In this document: piece by piece, positions 61,758 to 64,000 of the stretch
Layout: every line of letters starts with the position of its first letter
Position numbering within the stretch: the stretch's first letter is position 1
Assembly: GCF_008824185.1 (NCBI RefSeq)
Contig: NZ_CP044426.1
Location: forward strand, 1,248,501 to 1,312,500
Length of the DNA: 64,000 bases
Reading direction: 5' to 3'
From: Paracoccus pantotrophus
Lineage (GTDB): Bacteria; Pseudomonadota; Alphaproteobacteria; Rhodobacterales; Rhodobacteraceae
The notes under the pieces: model-generated
Database searches by the model: none
What the model was told of the DNA's origin: nothing
The model's input: only the letters and a program-made list of their open reading frames with translations
Program-made: the position numbers and the translations under genes

Positions 61758-62323
61758 TATCCGACCTCTTTCATAGCATTCTGGAGGGAGGCGAGCTTCG
61801 AGCGGATCGAGCTGTCGATCATCTGCGAGCCCAGTTTGACGATCATGCCGCCGATGAGGCTGTCATCGACACGCGCGTTCAGTTTCACCTTCTTGCCCGA
61901 TTTCGCGGCCAGCGTATCCGCAAGGCGGGCTTTCTGTTCGTCCGTCAGCGCCTGGGCGCTGACCACGTCGGCGGTGACTTCGCCCTTCGCATCGGCGATC
62001 AGGCTGCGCAGCTTGGCCAGCAGTTGCGGCAGGGCGAACAGCCGGCGGTTGCGGGCCATCAGGCGCAGCGTGTTGGCCAGTTCGGGCGAAAGCCCCATGC
62101 GGCCGGCAAGCGCGCCGATCGCAGTTTCCTGCTGCTGGCGGTCGTAGAGGGGCGAGAGGGTCAGATCGCGCAGATCCTGGCTGGCGTCATAGGCCGAGGC
62201 CAGATCGTCGATCTGGGCGGACAGGGCGTCGATGCCGCCCGAGTCCCTGACCAGATCGAACAGGGCCTGCGCGTAACGCCCGGCGATATCAGCGGAAATC
62301 GAAGCGGAATTGGCCACGGTCAT
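61757..62323 (-). CDS. atpH: ATP synthase F1 subunit delta
   Basis: 188 residues from the ATG at 62323. ISADIAGRYAQALFDLVRDS at the N-terminus and VKLNARVDDSLIGGMIVKLG, then DSSIRSKLASLQ, at the C-terminus are the OSCP/delta signatures. It links F1 to the stator. First gene of the F1 operon; the Fo genes lie elsewhere, as is normal in Rhodobacterales. Confidence 0.95.
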
Positions 62324-62638
62324 CCTTCCGGTTAGCGCAAGCTCCGCAGGCGGGCCGGCGGGCGGGCCGGTCTGTCGCGGAGCGCGGGTCAAGGGCGGGC
62401 CCTGGCACAATCCGGCTGAGGCCTTCCCGAAATCTGCGGCGTCTCTAGCAGGTGATTTTCCCTGCCGCAACCGCCTTGAACACGGAAAAATGAGCGTTTG
62501 CGGCCCTTGGCCGAGGACCGGCTGCGACCGATTGCGCAAACAGCCCGTCCGCCCGGTCGCCGGCGCCTGCGCAGAACCGCGATGCGGCGCAGGCAGGCGG
62601 GGGGATTCGCCCGGCGGCGGTCGGCCCGCCCGCCCCGC
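62324..62638 (-). promoter_or_regulatory. atp operon upstream region
   Basis: 315 bases without a gene, between the methyltransferase stop and atpH. It must hold the atp promoter, but I cannot place -35 and -10 elements with confidence. The part next to the methyltransferase is GC-rich and could fold into its terminator. Confidence 0.5.
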
Positions 62639-63421
62639 TCAGCCCGGACCCCGCGCGGTGCGCCCGGCCCCCTGTCCCGCCGGCTGCGGCCGGGCGATGC
62701 CGCCCAGCACGTCGAGCGGGCTGGGCACGCTGACGCGCCGCCCCGGCCCGGCCGGCGCCTGCACCTGCTTGCTGAACTCGGTCAGCACCACGCCCGCGAC
62801 CAGAACCTGGCTGATGCGCAGCCCGGCGCGCTCCCACATCTGCGCGCTTTTCAGCCAGAACCGCCGATCCGAGGGCGGGATGTAGAGCGCGGCCCCCGTG
62901 CGCTCGGTCACGAAGCCCGCCTCGCGGGCCTGCATCTCCAGCTGCCCCGCGGTATAGCTGCGCCCGAAGCCGAAGGGCGTCGTCTCGGACCGCGCCCACA
63001 GCCCGGCACGGTTCGGCACCATGATCAAAAGCCGTCCGCCCGGCCCCAGCACGCGCCAGGCCTCGTCCAGCAGGACGAAGGGATGGTCCGCCGTCTCCAG
63101 CGCGTGCAGCAGCACCAGCCGGTCCACGCTGCCGGTATCCAGCGGCCAGGCCGTCTCCTCGCACAGGACCGAGCAGTTGGGCATTCCCGTCGGCCAGGCC
63201 ATCACCCCCTGCGGCCCCGGCATCAGCGAAATGACCCGCCGCGCCCGCGCCAGCCAGGGCCGCAGCAGCGGCGCGGCGAAGCCATAGCCGGCCACGGTCA
63301 TGCCCTGCGCCTGATCGGGCGGCCACAGCCCGGTCAGCCGGTCGCGCAGCACGCGCTGGACCACCCGGCCCAGGGGACGGTTGTAATAGAATTTCCGCAG
63401 CTCATAGACGTCGTGATGCAT
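62639..63421 (-). CDS. SAM-dependent methyltransferase-like protein
   Basis: 260 residues from the ATG at 63421. Class I fold: GMTVAGYGFAAPLLRPWLAR (motif I region, without a perfect GxGxG), then DRLVLLHALETADHPFVLLDEAWRVLGPGGRLLIMVPN (motifs of Methyltransf_11). The C-terminal ~50 residues are Pro/Gly/Ala-rich. Related genes stand next to gloB in Rhodobacterales, as here (divergent, 51 bases). Substrate unknown; catalysis is likely but not certain. Confidence 0.75.
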   Translation of the reverse strand: MHHDVYELRKFYYNRPLGRVVQRVLRDRLTGLWPPDQAQGMTVAGYGFAAPLLRPWLARARRVISLMPGPQGVMAWPTGMPNCSVLCEETAWPLDTGSVDRLVLLHALETADHPFVLLDEAWRVLGPGGRLLIMVPNRAGLWARSETTPFGFGRSYTAGQLEMQAREAGFVTERTGAALYIPPSDRRFWLKSAQMWERAGLRISQVLVAGVVLTEFSKQVQAPAGPGRRVSVPSPLDVLGGIARPQPAGQGAGRTARGPG

Positions 63422-63472
63422 TGCGCCTCCGGCCTCGCGAGGCCAGACTGCGGCAAAGAAAGGAATTTGCCA

Positions 63473-64000
63473 ATGCCGCTGGAACTCGTGCCTGTCCGCT
63501 GCCTGACCGACAACTATGCCTGGCTCGTGCATGGCAACGGCCGGACCGCGCTGGTCGATGCGCCCGAGGCCGCGCCCATCCTGGCGGAACTGGCGGCGCG
63601 CGGCTGGTCGCTGGACCAGATCGCGCTGACCCACCACCATGCCGACCACATCCAGGCCGTGCCCGAACTGGTCGCGCAGACCGGCGCCGCGGTGATCGGC
63701 AACGCCCGGGATGCCGCCCGGCTGCCGCCGCTGGACCAGGCCGTGCGGCCCGGCGAACGCTTCGCGCTTTGCGGCGAAGCAGCCGAGGTGATCGACGTTC
63801 CCGGCCATACCATCGGCCATGTCGCCTTCCACCTGCCCGGCCCGGCCATGGTCTTCACCGCCGACAGCCTGATGGCGCTCGGCTGCGGCCGGCTGTTCGA
63901 GGGTAATGCCGAGACGATGTGGGCCAGCCTCTCACGCCTGAACGCCCTGCCGGCGGAAACGCTGGTCTGCTCGGGACATGATTATTGCCGCGGCAACGGC
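63473..64000 (+). CDS. gloB: Hydroxyacylglutathione hydrolase (glyoxalase II), cut by window edge
   Basis: 176 codons are open to the edge from the ATG at 63473. LELVPVRCLTDNYAWLVHGN, metal motif ALTHHHADHIQAVPEL, PGHTIGHVAFHL, VFTADSLMALGCGRLFEG and VCSGHDYCRGN fit glyoxalase II, which hydrolyses S-lactoylglutathione. The GDTLF-type word is replaced by ADSLM, yet the metal Asp is kept. The C-terminal HAGH domain lies outside the window. Confidence 0.93.
   Translation, partial: MPLELVPVRCLTDNYAWLVHGNGRTALVDAPEAAPILAELAARGWSLDQIALTHHHADHIQAVPELVAQTGAAVIGNARDAARLPPLDQAVRPGERFALCGEAAEVIDVPGHTIGHVAFHLPGPAMVFTADSLMALGCGRLFEGNAETMWASLSRLNALPAETLVCSGHDYCRGNG

Overview
The window comes from a high-GC alphaproteobacterium of the Rhodobacterales, most like Paracoccus. 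The support is the atpHAGDC order with an H-type lectin-like gene just downstream of atpC, tRNA-Tyr next to rlmB, a cytochrome bd cassette with FNR-type boxes, and an ehu ectoine transporter. About 52 kb of accessory, repeatedly rearranged DNA (1 to ~52250) is joined to core chromosome (tRNA-Tyr at 52253 to the end).

Accessory part. Positions 1-1511 are a prophage-type control region: an integrase running off the left edge, a small protein, an excisionase-like HTH protein and a divergent XRE repressor. It is followed by the 3' part of an IS3 (IS407-type) element at 1516-1965. The matching 5' part lies at 38124-38941, and both outer ends carry the same 4-bp flank ACGT. So one IS3 element has been split by a 36-kb segment (1966-38123). 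That segment starts with a phage replication and recombination module on the minus strand (HTH, ATPase, DUF669, PD-(D/E)XK nuclease, DEAD helicase, primase, RuvC-like) and ends with terminase, gpW and a scrap of portal gene. Joining the two segment ends would place the replication module directly before the terminase, in frame. This suggests a circular phage-like molecule opened inside the IS.

Cargo in the segment. It holds a serine recombinase whose 5' end is broken; a stand-alone GHKL ATPase; a DUF3883 gene cleanly interrupted by an IS66 element with an 8-bp target duplication; a chimera of a flavin monooxygenase and an IS110 transposase tail; isochorismatase, GlxA-type regulator and MBL hydrolase genes; a broken copper ATPase; the ehuBCDA ectoine transporter; methyltransferase and recombinase scraps; IS5-family copies; and a complete cydDC/cydABX-dsrE cluster with a divergent Rrf2 regulator.

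From 38.9 to 52.2 kb lie another IS5 copy, a small uncharacterised gene cluster beside an XRE regulator whose start codon sits in a palindrome, an arsenic resistance cluster (arsR; DUF6428, two arsenate reductases, ACR3, MFS), an AAA ATPase with DUF4143, a ParDE toxin-antitoxin pair, and a Mob/Pre relaxase with an HTH gene and a hairpin upstream, which look like an integrated mobilizable plasmid. The core part carries tRNA-Tyr, rlmB, a YHS protein, a CoA-binding protein, prs, an HCCA isomerase, an alpha/beta hydrolase, the F1 ATP synthase operon, a methyltransferase and the start of gloB.
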